A stretch of 31,297 nucleotides of DNA from Chloroflexota bacterium (GCA_003695215.1 RFIM01000131.1:1-31297); one strand, 5' to 3'. Shown: positions 1 to 7,856, counted from the stretch's first letter. Notes: generated by a model from the sequence alone, not told the origin. Translations and numbers: made by a program.

Positions 1-84
1 GGCGCTGTTCAGGCTTGCTTCAGGGCGCGCTGCGCTCAGCGCGATGCCGCCACACCACGCCATCACCATGTAGAGCAGCAGCAC
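1..84 (-). CDS. Possible 5' end of a secreted or membrane protein gene (partial)
   Basis: The minus strand downstream of the M23 gene opens a frame with GTG at 84, or ATG at 69 or 63, that runs off the window edge. The 28 visible codons read as a hydrophobic stretch (VLLLYMVMAWCGGIALSAA) followed by polar residues, which resembles a signal peptide or first membrane segment. A GAGAGG lies about 11 bases before the GTG, and the gene would follow the M23 stop by 23 bases in the same direction. Only the beginning is visible, so no family can be named. It could also be a chance open frame. Confidence 0.35.
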   Translation of the reverse strand, partial: MLLLYMVMAWCGGIALSAARPEASLNSA

Positions 85-107
85 GTCCGATCAGCCTCTC
101 GCCGCGA

Positions 108-980
108 TCAGGTCGGCAACTTCAAGCGGATGAAGTCCATTGGATTGATCAGGACGCCGTTCACAGCAATTTCCCAGTGCAGATGCGGCCCTGTGCTGCG
201 CCCTGTGTTGCCGCTCAAGCCGATCACCTCGCCTTGTAAGACGATCTGACCTGGCACCACGAAAATCTGGCTCAAATGCGAGTAGTTGCTGAAAATGCCC
301 CAGCCATGGTCGATGATCACATTGGTGCCGTGAATATCCAGCGGGCGCGCATACACAACTCGCCCGCTGGCAGAGGCTTTCACGGGCATGCCGACTGCCA
401 TGCGAAAGTCATAGCCGCTATGGCGGCGCGTCGAGCCGTCGTTGAAGTCGCGCACGCTGCCGAACGGCGATGTCGTCGGCGCGTTAGTCGGCAAGCTGAA
501 TTGCCCTTCCCAGAAGCGCTCAGGCGTCACCACACTGTAAATGCTGTTCAGGCGCGCATCTTCGCTCTCTTGAACCGCCATATCCAGCAGATGGAGCTTC
601 TCTGAAGGCAGGACGAAAGCAGGCTCGCGGATGAACTCGCCTGAGGCGACCTTGACCGTGCCTTCCCAGCTCAGCGTCTCGCCATTGGCGCGGTAAACTG
701 TGACCGCGATCGGATAATCGCGAATGCGCTGCTCCATTGGCACAGCCAGCAGTGCCGCAAAGCCGCCTGTGATAGGAAAAAAAGGATAGGTGCGATCAAA
801 AGCGCTGATCACGCCGCCGACCAAATCGGCGCCGCTTAGACTGACCACACCTGCTGTGCCTTGCCGCAGGAACTCGAAATTCAGCGTGATCACAATTGCA
901 TTTTGCGCCCGAATGTGCAGCAGCGCGCCGAAGCTCAGCGCAGCCGCGAGCGCAAACGCAACCAGAAATTTCCTGATCAT
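108..980 (-). CDS. M23 family metallopeptidase (LytM-like), secreted
   Basis: Likely a zinc endopeptidase, or peptidoglycan-binding relative, that acts on cell-wall cross-bridges outside the membrane. The 290-residue protein starts with a signal peptide or anchor (MIRKFLVAFALAAALSFGAL). The C-terminal M23 domain holds the zinc ligands: His187 and Asp191 in HSGYD, and His266/His268 in PHLHWE, so the metal site looks intact. The preceding ~150 residues are a beta-rich region typical of such proteins, without a recognised domain. I chose ATG 980 because AAGGA lies 5 bases upstream; a longer frame to 1007 would start nearer the promoter and lacks a ribosome site. It is transcribed in the same direction as recD2 but appears to have its own promoter inside the recD2 tail. 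Confidence 0.9.
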   Translation of the reverse strand: MIRKFLVAFALAAALSFGALLHIRAQNAIVITLNFEFLRQGTAGVVSLSGADLVGGVISAFDRTYPFFPITGGFAALLAVPMEQRIRDYPIAVTVYRANGETLSWEGTVKVASGEFIREPAFVLPSEKLHLLDMAVQESEDARLNSIYSVVTPERFWEGQFSLPTNAPTTSPFGSVRDFNDGSTRRHSGYDFRMAVGMPVKASASGRVVYARPLDIHGTNVIIDHGWGIFSNYSHLSQIFVVPGQIVLQGEVIGLSGNTGRSTGPHLHWEIAVNGVLINPMDFIRLKLPT

Positions 981-1018
981 GTGTCCTTCAAAATGCTGCG
1001 TTAACAAGATATGGCGCC

Positions 1019-1046
1019 ATTATAGCGCATCAGATACGCCCTTCAA
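1019..1046 (-). promoter_or_regulatory. Sigma70-type promoter for the M23 gene
   Basis: On the minus strand TTGAAG (1046-1041) and a perfect TATAAT (1024-1019) are separated by 16 bases. The expected start of transcription would leave a leader of about 30 bases before ATG 980. The -35 element overlaps the stop codon of recD2. Seen by eye only. Confidence 0.5.
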
Positions 1047-3274
1047 AAGGCGTTATTCTGCAGGCGCCAAGCCAGCGCCGTATAGCGCCGCGCCACTTGA
1101 TTGTTGTTGACAGCCATAGCTACAGCCCGCTTGGAGCCGACTAAGACAACCAGGTGCCGTGCGCGCGTGACAGCCGTGTAGAGCAGATTGCGTTGCAAGA
1201 GCATGTAGTGCTGCGGCATGATCGGCAAGACCACGGCAGGATACTCTGAGCCTTGGCTGCGATGAACGCTCACGGCATAGGCATGCAGCAGATCGCTCGC
1301 TTCTTCCCAATCATATTCGACTTCGCGATCCTCAAAGGCGACGCGCAGCTTCTGCGCTGTGAAGTCAATGGCCTGGATGATGCCGATATCGCCATTGAAG
1401 ACGTCTTTTTCGTAATTATTGCGCGTCTGCAGCACTTTATCGCCAACGCGATAGATCGTGCCGCCCAAGCGTTTCTCGGCGTTGTGCCCATGTGGATTGA
1501 GCGCCGCTTGTAGGCGTTCGTTCAGCACCTGAATGCCGATCGCGCCGCGATACATCGGCACCAGCACTTGAATCTCGGTTAACGGATCGAAGCCGAACTT
1601 GTTCGGAATGCGCCGCTGCACGATATCCACGACCAGGTTGGCAGCTGCTTCAGGCGTCTCGGCAGGGAACATGAAGAAATCGCTGCTGGTGTTATCTAGC
1701 TGCGGCATCTCGCCTTGATTGATGCGATGTGCGTTTGGGATGATCTGGCTATCGCTGCTCTGGCGGAAGATGGCCTCAAGGCGCGTGACATGCGCGATGC
1801 CGCTGTTGATCAGATCGCGCAGCACGTCGCCTGGGCCGACGCTGGGCAGCTGATCGACATCGCCGACTAGCAGCAAGTGTGCTTCAGGCGGCAAGGCCTT
1901 CATCACATTGTAGATCAAGACCTGATCGAGCATTGAGGCTTCATCAATGATCAGCATATCAACGTCTAGCGGCTCGTCCTCGCCGCGCAGAAAGCCTTCC
2001 TCAGGCGAGTAGCCCAGCAGGCGATGGATAGTCTGCGCAGAGCGGCCTGTGGCTTCGCTCAAGCGCTTGGCGGCACGCCCTGTCGGGCTGGCGAGTTCAT
2101 AGCGCGCTTTGTTCCATTCCAAAGCGCGGATCACAGCGCGCAGCGTGGTCGTCTTGCCTGTGCCAGGGCCGCCTGTCAGGATGCTGATCTTGTGCGTGAG
2201 CGCAGCGCGGACGGCTTCCTGCTGTTGCTGAGTGAGCAATATTTGATCTTCGCGCTGCAGCCAGTCGAAGAACTTCGTCCAGGCCATACACTGCGCTTGC
2301 CGCAGGCGTGAGAGCGGCAAATCGCGCATTTCGCGCAAGTGTTTGGCTGTGCCACGCTCACTTAGAAAAAGCGAACGCAGGTAGACTGCCTCGAGTCTCT
2401 GCCCATCAGCATCGGGCAGAGACTGCAGTATGATCTCGCTCTCGCTGCTGAGCGCGCCGATCGCCTCATCGATGCGCGCGCCGATCTGAGCTTCAGGCGC
2501 GGCATCCAGCGCCAACAAGTTCTTCACAGTCTCTGTCAGCAGCTCGCGCGGCGCGTAAACGTGACCTTCGCTCGTGAGCGCTTCCAGAGCGTAGAGAACG
2601 CCCGCTTGAATGCGATGCGGCGAGTCGAGCGCAAGGCCGAGTCCGCGTGCAATTTGATCGGCAGTGCGGAAACCGATACCTTGAATATCGCGCGCGAGCT
2701 GGTATGGATTAGTGCGCACTGTGGCAACCGCGTTAGCGCCATATTCCTTATAAATCTTGACAGCGAGTCGGCTGCCGAGGCCCAGCCCTTGCAGGAAGAT
2801 CATGATCTCGCGCTCAGCGCTGTGTTCTTGCCATGCTTGAGCAATCAGCTCGGCGCGATGCTCAGGGATCCCAGGCACTTCCTTGATGCGATGCGGCGCT
2901 TGATTGAGAACCTCGAAAACTTTAGTGCCAAAGTGATCGATAATGCGCTGCGCTGTGGCTTTGCCAATGCCACGGATGACGCCGCTGCTGAGATAGCGCA
3001 GCAAGCCCTCTAACGACCCTGGCACGACTTCTTCGGCCGCCTCAGCCTTGAATTGTTTGCCATATTCGCTGTGAACAACCCACGCGCCACTGAAGCGCAC
3101 TTCAGCGCCTTCGCGCAAGCGACTAGACAAGACGCCAACAACTGTTGCCAGGCCGTCGCGCCCGACCTGACCAGGCAAAACTTTGTGAGGCTTTACGCGC
3201 AGAACTGTGTAGCCGCTCTCCTCATTATAGAAGGCGACCCGCTCAACCGTGCCTTCAAAAATCTCAGAGGCCAT
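1043..3274 (-). CDS. recD2: RecD2-type ATP-dependent DNA helicase
   Basis: A 5'-3' superfamily 1B helicase of the RecD-like (RecD2) group, which acts in DNA repair and does not need RecBC. The protein has about 743 residues, the usual length. In order: an N-terminal OB-like region (about 1-90), helix-hairpin-helix segments (GVIRGIGKATAQRI, KEVPGIPEHR, IQGIGFRTAD), the ATPase core with Walker A GGPGTGKTTT at about 368 and Walker B MLIIDEAS, and the C-terminal UvrD_C_2 region with VHRSQGSEYP and LYTAVTRAR. A GTG at 3280 lies directly after the upstream stop; ATG 3274 is the more ordinary start. It follows the Roadblock gene by 6 bases, so the two are probably co-transcribed. No catalytic motif is missing. 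Confidence 0.93.
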   Translation of the reverse strand: MASEIFEGTVERVAFYNEESGYTVLRVKPHKVLPGQVGRDGLATVVGVLSSRLREGAEVRFSGAWVVHSEYGKQFKAEAAEEVVPGSLEGLLRYLSSGVIRGIGKATAQRIIDHFGTKVFEVLNQAPHRIKEVPGIPEHRAELIAQAWQEHSAEREIMIFLQGLGLGSRLAVKIYKEYGANAVATVRTNPYQLARDIQGIGFRTADQIARGLGLALDSPHRIQAGVLYALEALTSEGHVYAPRELLTETVKNLLALDAAPEAQIGARIDEAIGALSSESEIILQSLPDADGQRLEAVYLRSLFLSERGTAKHLREMRDLPLSRLRQAQCMAWTKFFDWLQREDQILLTQQQQEAVRAALTHKISILTGGPGTGKTTTLRAVIRALEWNKARYELASPTGRAAKRLSEATGRSAQTIHRLLGYSPEEGFLRGEDEPLDVDMLIIDEASMLDQVLIYNVMKALPPEAHLLLVGDVDQLPSVGPGDVLRDLINSGIAHVTRLEAIFRQSSDSQIIPNAHRINQGEMPQLDNTSSDFFMFPAETPEAAANLVVDIVQRRIPNKFGFDPLTEIQVLVPMYRGAIGIQVLNERLQAALNPHGHNAEKRLGGTIYRVGDKVLQTRNNYEKDVFNGDIGIIQAIDFTAQKLRVAFEDREVEYDWEEASDLLHAYAVSVHRSQGSEYPAVVLPIMPQHYMLLQRNLLYTAVTRARHLVVLVGSKRAVAMAVNNNQVARRYTALAWRLQNNAF

Positions 3275-3280
3275 GCACAC

Positions 3281-3655
3281 TCAGCTGGCAAGCACTTGAG
3301 CGACGCTTTTCGCCGTCGCCGAGGCAGCGTATAGCACAGGTCCGATCTTATGCTCCTTGCCGATCATGACCGCTAGCATAGCGCGCCCAGCAGGATAAGC
3401 TACCATCACGCTATCTTCACCTTCTACCAGCAAGCGCTCTAAATTGCCCTGGTCCAACCTGCCAAGCGTGCGTTCCGCCAGACCGACTAGCGTTGCAGAC
3501 ATGGCAGCCAGCACGTCTTCGTCGTTGCCCGCAGGCATAGCCGCAACCAGCAATCCATCGCGGTTGACCACAACCGAGGCTTTGACGCCTTCCACAACGG
3601 CGTGCAGCTTACGCAATGCGTCATCAATTTGTTCTTGGCGAGTTTTCGCAGTCAT
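3281..3655 (-). CDS. Roadblock/LC7 domain protein
   Basis: A 124-residue single-domain Roadblock/LC7 protein (MglB-like fold). Family members dimerise and often bind or regulate small Ras-like GTPases, or act as scaffolds. Visible are the N-terminal helix (QEQIDDALRKLHAVVEGVKA), the first strands with VNRDGLLVAAMP, the long helix DEDVLAAMSATLVGLAERTL, and the strand pair DSVMVAYPAGRAMLAVMIG. No GTPase partner gene is in the window. The stop codon is followed within 6 bases by recD2, so a two-gene operon is likely. A -10-like TATAAT lies about 65 bases upstream. Function in this cell is unknown. Confidence 0.85.
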   Translation of the reverse strand: MTAKTRQEQIDDALRKLHAVVEGVKASVVVNRDGLLVAAMPAGNDEDVLAAMSATLVGLAERTLGRLDQGNLERLLVEGEDSVMVAYPAGRAMLAVMIGKEHKIGPVLYAASATAKSVAQVLAS

Positions 3656-3719
3656 ATGGCGGTCTCAACTCTCATGGGAAGTCTTGCCAGATTGCTCTCG
3701 GAACCTGTTACTGCCTCAC

Positions 3720-3748
3720 ATTATACCACAAATGGGCATCGCAAATGA
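3720..3748 (-). promoter_or_regulatory. Candidate promoter for the Roadblock-recD2 operon
   Basis: In the 238-base divergent gap 3656-3893 the minus strand shows a perfect TATAAT at 3725-3720. The -35 position (about 3748-3743, TTCATT) is a poor match, so only the -10 is convincing. Apart from this and the candidate promoter on the other strand I see nothing else in the gap; a small GCGCT-G-AGCGC repeat at 3771-3781 has too small a loop to count as a terminator. Confidence 0.35.
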
Positions 3749-3827
3749 ATAAAGGATTGCGCCTGCAAAAGCGCTGAGCGCCTCGCAGCTCTTTGCGCGC
3801 TTGCGCCGAACCTATGGCAGGCTGATC

Positions 3828-3854
3828 TGGTCACTTCGTCGAGCGCGCTATAAA
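3828..3854 (+). promoter_or_regulatory. Candidate promoter for the rmlD-like operon
   Basis: TGGTCA (3828-3833) and TATAAA (3849-3854) are separated by 15 bases, about 40 bases ahead of ATG 3894. The spacing is short, so the call is tentative. Confidence 0.3.
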
Positions 3855-3893
3855 ATCTGAGAGTGAGCTACGAACAATTAAGGGCAAAAATTC

Positions 3894-4733
3894 ATGCGAA
3901 TTTTGATCACAGGCGCAGGCGGCGGAGTCGGCCAGGCGTTGCTGGCGCGCCTGCCCGAAGCCCACGGCGCGGCGCACAGCCAGCTGGACGTGACCGACGC
4001 AGAGGCTGTGATGCGCCTGATCGGCGATCGTGCGCCGCAGCTCGTCATTCACTGCGCCGCGCTGACTAACGTGGATCGCTGTGCGCAAGCACCGCAGGAA
4101 GCTTTGCAGGTGAACGCTTTCGGCACTCAGAACGTCGCGCTTGCCTGCCAGCGCGTCGGCGCGGCGTTGTGCTACATCAGCACCAACGAAGTCTTCGATG
4201 GCGAGCGCGGCGCGCCTTACGGCGAGTACGATCCGATGCAGCCTGCCAATCCGTACGGCTACAGCAAATACGTCGGCGAGCAGATCGTCCGTCAGCTCGT
4301 GCCACGCCATTACATCGTGCGTACCTCATGGGTCTTTGCGCACAACGGGCGCAATTTCCTGCAGCGCATCGTCGGCTTGGCGCGCGAAGGCAAGCCGCTC
4401 TCTGTAGTCACTGACGAAGTTGCCTGCCCGACGTACGCCGAGGACTTGGCTGAAGGCATCGTCGCTTTGGTTCAAACCGAGCGCTTCGGCACCTATCACT
4501 TGACTAATCAAGGCGCGCTCTCGCGCTATGCCTTCGCACGCGCCATCTTAGACGCTCATGGCATGGCTGAATATCCGATCGCGCCGATCGCCAAGGCCCA
4601 ATTCAACCGTCCCTCGCGTCCGCCAACTTACTCAGCCCTGCAGAACACCTTCGCGGCACTGATCGGCATCACTTTACGCCATTGGCGCGACGCACTGGAT
4701 GCTTTCATAGCACGTGAGAGACAGCAGGTATGA
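3894..4733 (+). CDS. RmlD-like dTDP-4-dehydrorhamnose reductase family protein
   Basis: An extended short-chain dehydrogenase of the RmlD substrate-binding family, 279 residues. RmlD proper reduces dTDP-4-dehydrorhamnose to dTDP-L-rhamnose with NAD(P)H; relatives include MAT2B-type proteins. Visible are the N-terminal nucleotide-binding loop ILITGAGGGVGQ, the VIHCAALTNVDRC segment typical of RmlD, the STNEVFDG strand, and the catalytic YGYSKYVGE (Tyr-x-x-x-Lys), followed by VRTSWVF and the C-terminal substrate part. No rmlA, rmlB or rmlC lies nearby, so a role in rhamnose synthesis is not proven. AAGGG sits 9 bases before the ATG. The end overlaps the next gene by ATGA, suggesting translational coupling. 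Confidence 0.85.
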   Translation: MRILITGAGGGVGQALLARLPEAHGAAHSQLDVTDAEAVMRLIGDRAPQLVIHCAALTNVDRCAQAPQEALQVNAFGTQNVALACQRVGAALCYISTNEVFDGERGAPYGEYDPMQPANPYGYSKYVGEQIVRQLVPRHYIVRTSWVFAHNGRNFLQRIVGLAREGKPLSVVTDEVACPTYAEDLAEGIVALVQTERFGTYHLTNQGALSRYAFARAILDAHGMAEYPIAPIAKAQFNRPSRPPTYSALQNTFAALIGITLRHWRDALDAFIARERQQV

Positions 4734-5476
4734 CCGAAACAGTCACTGTGACTTTTCAGCTTGAAGACGGCACAACTTTCAGCGGCGCAGTGCCGCGCCT
4801 AGCCATTGTGCATGAGGCCATGGAGAAGCTCTTGCCGCATGGCTTTTTGAAGAACAAGCGCATCAGCATTGTGCACGCGCACAGCGACGATCTGATCTAT
4901 CCCGACATGTTTTGTGGCGAGATTCACGACCATTACGGCGCAGCTGTGCTGCGCATCACAGCGCGCGCCTTGCCCGAGCCTGATGGCGCGCTGCGGCCGT
5001 GGCGCAACGTCGGCTTCGACCACTTGGCGCTGAGCATGGCCGATCGGCGCGCGGCCGTGGACTTCTTCACGCGCGGCTTGGGCATGGTTATCATGCGCGA
5101 CGATGAGCATCTGGCTGTGCTGAGCGCGCCAAACGGCAACAACGCGCTCTTTTTGTTCGAGGCAGAGCCTGGCAAGCCGCTCAGCGACGGCGTGCCAAGC
5201 CGCATCCATCACATTGGCTTCGTGGTGGACGATCTGGAAGCGGCCTATCAGCACCTGCGCGCTAATTTCCCTGAGTTCGCCAGCGATTTCACCTTGCTGG
5301 AGCGCCTGGAGCGTTGGTCGCTCTATGGCAGGATCGCTTTCGGCAACATCACTTTCATGATCCAGCTCTCGCAAATCAAGGATGCCTATCGCGGCTTCCC
5401 CGATCCGCGAACCTACGCCGACCTGATGTACGACTATAGCAGTCGGCACTATGGCGTGCGCTATATGCCCGGCTGA
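4730..5476 (+). CDS. VOC (glyoxalase/dioxygenase) superfamily protein with N-terminal extension
   Basis: A 248-residue protein. Residues about 95-225 form a pair of beta-alpha-beta-beta-beta modules of the vicinal oxygen chelate fold: FDHLALSMADRRAAVDFFTRGLG, then IHHIGFVVDDLEAAYQHL. His in FDH and in HHIGF would be metal ligands; the position where many members have Glu in the last strand reads FMIQLSQ, so metal binding is uncertain. Residues 1-90 form an unrecognised N-terminal part (it contains DDLIYPDMFCGEIHDHYG). The ATG overlaps the preceding stop, and the ABC ATPase follows after 15 bases, so it is the middle gene of an operon. The substrate cannot be deduced. Confidence 0.75.
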   Translation: MTETVTVTFQLEDGTTFSGAVPRLAIVHEAMEKLLPHGFLKNKRISIVHAHSDDLIYPDMFCGEIHDHYGAAVLRITARALPEPDGALRPWRNVGFDHLALSMADRRAAVDFFTRGLGMVIMRDDEHLAVLSAPNGNNALFLFEAEPGKPLSDGVPSRIHHIGFVVDDLEAAYQHLRANFPEFASDFTLLERLERWSLYGRIAFGNITFMIQLSQIKDAYRGFPDPRTYADLMYDYSSRHYGVRYMPG

Positions 5477-5491
5477 GCAGTGAGGTGCTAC

Positions 5492-6256
5492 ATGAGCAAG
5501 ATCGTAGCTGATAAAGTGACCATTCGTTATGCCGATCGCAGCGGCGTGGGCGAAGTAATAGCGGTGCAGGACGTCAGCTTCAGCGTGGCAGAAGGCGAAT
5601 TCGTCTGCTTGGTCGGGCCAAGCGGCTGTGGCAAGACGAGCCTGTTGCGCGCCATAGCGGGCCTGCAGCCGATCAGCAGCGGCGCCCTGCAGGTGCAGCG
5701 CAGCGATGACAAACGCCCTGCTACAGCGATGGTCTTTCAGGGCGCGGCTGTCTTCCCATGGATGACCGTATTGGAGAACGTCAGCTATGGCTTGCGCACG
5801 CGCGGCCTGCCATACGCACAACAAATCGCCATCGCGCACGAGTGGATCGCCCGCGTCAAGCTCGAGCGCTTTGCCGAGGCCTATCCGTATCAGCTCTCAG
5901 GCGGTATGCAGCAGCGCGTCGGCTTGGCGCGCGCTTTTGCCTACAATGCGGAAATCCTGCTGATGGATGAGCCGTTCGGCGCCCTTGACGCGCAAACGCG
6001 GCTGATTCTGCAGGATACGCTGCTTGAGTTGTGGCAAGCCAGCGGTAACACCATCATTTTTGTGACGCATAGCATCGATGAGGCGCTGACGCTGGCAGAT
6101 CGGCTCTTGATCATGTCGGCGCGGCCAGGGCGCATCCTGAGCGATGAGCGCGTGCAGTTGCCACGCCCACGAGAGGCAGTGGCGTTGCGCAGCGATCCAC
6201 ACTATGGCGAGCTGTTCGGCAAGGTCTGGTCGCTGCTGCGCGCACAGGTCGCCTAG
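5492..6256 (+). CDS. ABC transporter ATP-binding protein, nitrate/sulfonate/taurine type (SsuB/TauB-like)
   Basis: A 254-residue ATPase subunit that would power import of a small organic or inorganic anion. It has Walker A GPSGCGKTSLL, the Q-loop MVFQGAAVFPWMTV, signature LSGGMQQRVGLARA, Walker B ILLMDEPFGALD and the H-loop FVTHSIDEA, all intact. The FPWMTVLENV wording is typical of the SsuB/TauB/NrtD group. I start at ATG 5492 because GAGG (5482-5485) is spaced correctly before it; the frame extends back to a GTG at 5480 that lacks a site. No permease or binding-protein gene lies next to it, so its partners must be encoded elsewhere. Its TAG shares the CTAG tetramer with the stop of the converging gene. 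Confidence 0.9.
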   Translation: MSKIVADKVTIRYADRSGVGEVIAVQDVSFSVAEGEFVCLVGPSGCGKTSLLRAIAGLQPISSGALQVQRSDDKRPATAMVFQGAAVFPWMTVLENVSYGLRTRGLPYAQQIAIAHEWIARVKLERFAEAYPYQLSGGMQQRVGLARAFAYNAEILLMDEPFGALDAQTRLILQDTLLELWQASGNTIIFVTHSIDEALTLADRLLIMSARPGRILSDERVQLPRPREAVALRSDPHYGELFGKVWSLLRAQVA

Positions 6257-7200
6257 GTGATCACCACAGGAAATTCGGTTAAGCCTGTGCCGCTGAGCAG
6301 CGTATATAAGTGCCGTGCTGCCAGGACTGGCAACTCAACGGCGCGCGACGCACTGGGCGTGCCAAAGTGATTGTGCCAGTTGGCGCCGTAAAGCGGCACA
6401 GGCTTGCCCAAAGGCAGATAGAGCAACATCTGCCATAGGTGCAAGTAGGGCGCTTCAGCAGCACTTGTGCATGGCAAGCCGAGCTGTAGCTTTGCTGAGC
6501 CGCGCGGTAGAGGCGCAGCATGGATTGCGGTGCTGCCAATGAAGGCCTCGCCATCGTACAGGCTGAGCATCTGCTGTGGGCCGTCTAGCCAAAGCGTGGG
6601 CTCTTTCAAGGGCGAAGGTTGTGGCAGCCACAGTCGGAAGTGCAGTGCATTCGCCCAACTGAGAAGACCGCTGCCATCAGCTGTCTTGGTGAGCGCATAC
6701 CAGGCCTGATGCTTGTCGTCAATCAGCCAATCGTGCACATAGAAGACTGTGCCGAAGGGATAGCTGCCGTTGATCCTGGCATAAGGCGTGCAAGCATCGC
6801 GCAAAGTTGTGCTGGGCGCAATGACTTCGTAATAACCTTTGCACAAGGCGCACGGCTGCGGCGGCGGCACATAAGGCAAGATCGGCTGCATAGCTTGGCG
6901 TGGTAGGTAGCCATCGGCCAGCTGATACCACCAGCCATCAGCGCTGACGCCTAAGATCGGCTGCAGGCTCTGAGCAGGCAGCTGCTTGACGACTTTTGCG
7001 GACGGCTGAGGCTTAGCGCGCACCTCAGCTGTCTTGAACAGCCGCCCGAGCAGGGCTGCTTCGGGCAGCACGCCGAGCGTAGCGCCACAGATGAGCGCAG
7101 CAAGAGACGCCGAGGTTGCAGCCTCATGGCTGTGCGCCATGCCCAGAAGCGCGGCCAAGGCGCTGGCACGCTGCAGAAATTGGCGCCGCGTCAACATCAT
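6253..7200 (-). CDS. Tat-exported L,D-transpeptidase-like protein lacking the catalytic SHGC motif
   Basis: A 315-residue exported protein. The N-terminus TRRQFLQRASALAALLGMA is a Tat-type signal. Residues about 60-105 resemble an SH3b-like segment (ADGWWYQLADGYLPRQA). The C-terminal part matches the active-site region of YkuD-type L,D-transpeptidases, where typical members read HGTYWHNxFGxPMSHGCVNL. Here the text is YGANWHNHFGTPSASRAVEL, so the fold signature remains but SHGC is SASR (283-286) and the first His is Tyr. Peptidoglycan cross-linking by a Cys nucleophile therefore seems impossible; a wall-binding or structural role is an inference. The start ATG overlaps the thioredoxin stop (ATGATG), so translation is probably coupled. 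The reading frame is intact with no sign of decay. Confidence 0.75.
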   Translation of the reverse strand: MMLTRRQFLQRASALAALLGMAHSHEAATSASLAALICGATLGVLPEAALLGRLFKTAEVRAKPQPSAKVVKQLPAQSLQPILGVSADGWWYQLADGYLPRQAMQPILPYVPPPQPCALCKGYYEVIAPSTTLRDACTPYARINGSYPFGTVFYVHDWLIDDKHQAWYALTKTADGSGLLSWANALHFRLWLPQPSPLKEPTLWLDGPQQMLSLYDGEAFIGSTAIHAAPLPRGSAKLQLGLPCTSAAEAPYLHLWQMLLYLPLGKPVPLYGANWHNHFGTPSASRAVELPVLAARHLYTLLSGTGLTEFPVVIT

Positions 7201-7784
7201 TCGTTGGCGAGGAGCGCTTGAATGGCGCGATCCAGCTCTTCGCGAGTCTGCAAGCCTTCAAGGACTCTGAACAGTCTGCCACGCGAGTCCAGCAGCACAG
7301 TGTAAGGGATGAACTGGACGCTGTAACGGCGGATCAAAGGGCGCGAGGCGCTGTTATCTACGTCCACATCCCAGAAATTGACTCGACCCTTGTACTTCTC
7401 CTGCATGGCGCGCACGGCAGGGCGCATTTGTCGGCAGGGCTGGCACCAATCCGCGGTGAAGCGGATGTAATGCGGCTTATCGTTCAGCACGATCTCAGAG
7501 ATGCCTGGTGTGGCGGTCGGGCGGCTTTCGAAGGTGCCGAGAATCATGGCATTGAAGGCGGTCAGGGTCAGCAATGGCTCAGGGATGCTGGACGTGGGCG
7601 TAGCAAGCGCGCTGCGCGGTCGAGTGGGCGTGGCGCTTGCGGCTAGCTTCGGCACAGAGAGGCTAGTCGGCGTGGCTGTGCTAACTTGCGATTGTGCTGC
7701 ATCGGGCGTCACAAAAAGGAGCAGGCTGCAGAGCAGGGCGAGCGACAAGGCTGCAAAAAATGCGCTGCGCATGGCATTGGGCAT
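7197..7784 (-). CDS. Membrane-anchored or secreted thioredoxin-like protein
   Basis: A 195-residue thioredoxin-fold protein facing the outside of the cell. Residues 1-30 are a signal peptide or anchor (MRSAFFAALSLALLCSLLLF), followed by a Thr/Pro/Ser/Ala-rich linker to about residue 95. The thioredoxin domain has FTADWCQPCRQM with Cys114 and Cys117, and the cis-proline segment VQFIPYTVLL. The motif is WCQPC rather than the usual WCGPC, which normally shifts redox potential. The ATG 7784 start has AGAGAGG directly upstream; an in-frame TTG at 7799 lies within that site. Likely role is thiol-disulfide exchange with envelope proteins. It is coupled to the downstream L,D-transpeptidase-like gene. 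Confidence 0.88.
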   Translation of the reverse strand: MPNAMRSAFFAALSLALLCSLLLFVTPDAAQSQVSTATPTSLSVPKLAASATPTRPRSALATPTSSIPEPLLTLTAFNAMILGTFESRPTATPGISEIVLNDKPHYIRFTADWCQPCRQMRPAVRAMQEKYKGRVNFWDVDVDNSASRPLIRRYSVQFIPYTVLLDSRGRLFRVLEGLQTREELDRAIQALLANE

Positions 7785-7826
7785 GGCATCCTCTCTCAAA
7801 ACATCTCTAGCGAGCCGATATGAGCA

Positions 7827-7832
7827 ATTGTA
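7827..7832 (-). promoter_or_regulatory. Candidate -10 element for the thioredoxin operon
   Basis: TACAAT on the minus strand lies about 43 bases before ATG 7784. No good -35 is seen at the usual distance, which fits a promoter that depends on an activator or simply a false match. Confidence 0.3.
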
Positions 7833-7856
7833 CAGCTATTTTTTGGAAATGGCGCT

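Noticed and set aside
2561..3013. Plus-strand frame inside recD2
   Set aside because: Antisense shadow of a conserved helicase, with no ribosome site or recognisable product.
4799..5839. Long open frame (346 codons) on the minus strand across the VOC and ABC genes
   Set aside because: It lies antisense to two proteins with clear families, its own product is rich in Ala, His and Arg without domains, and such mirrors are common in GC-rich DNA.
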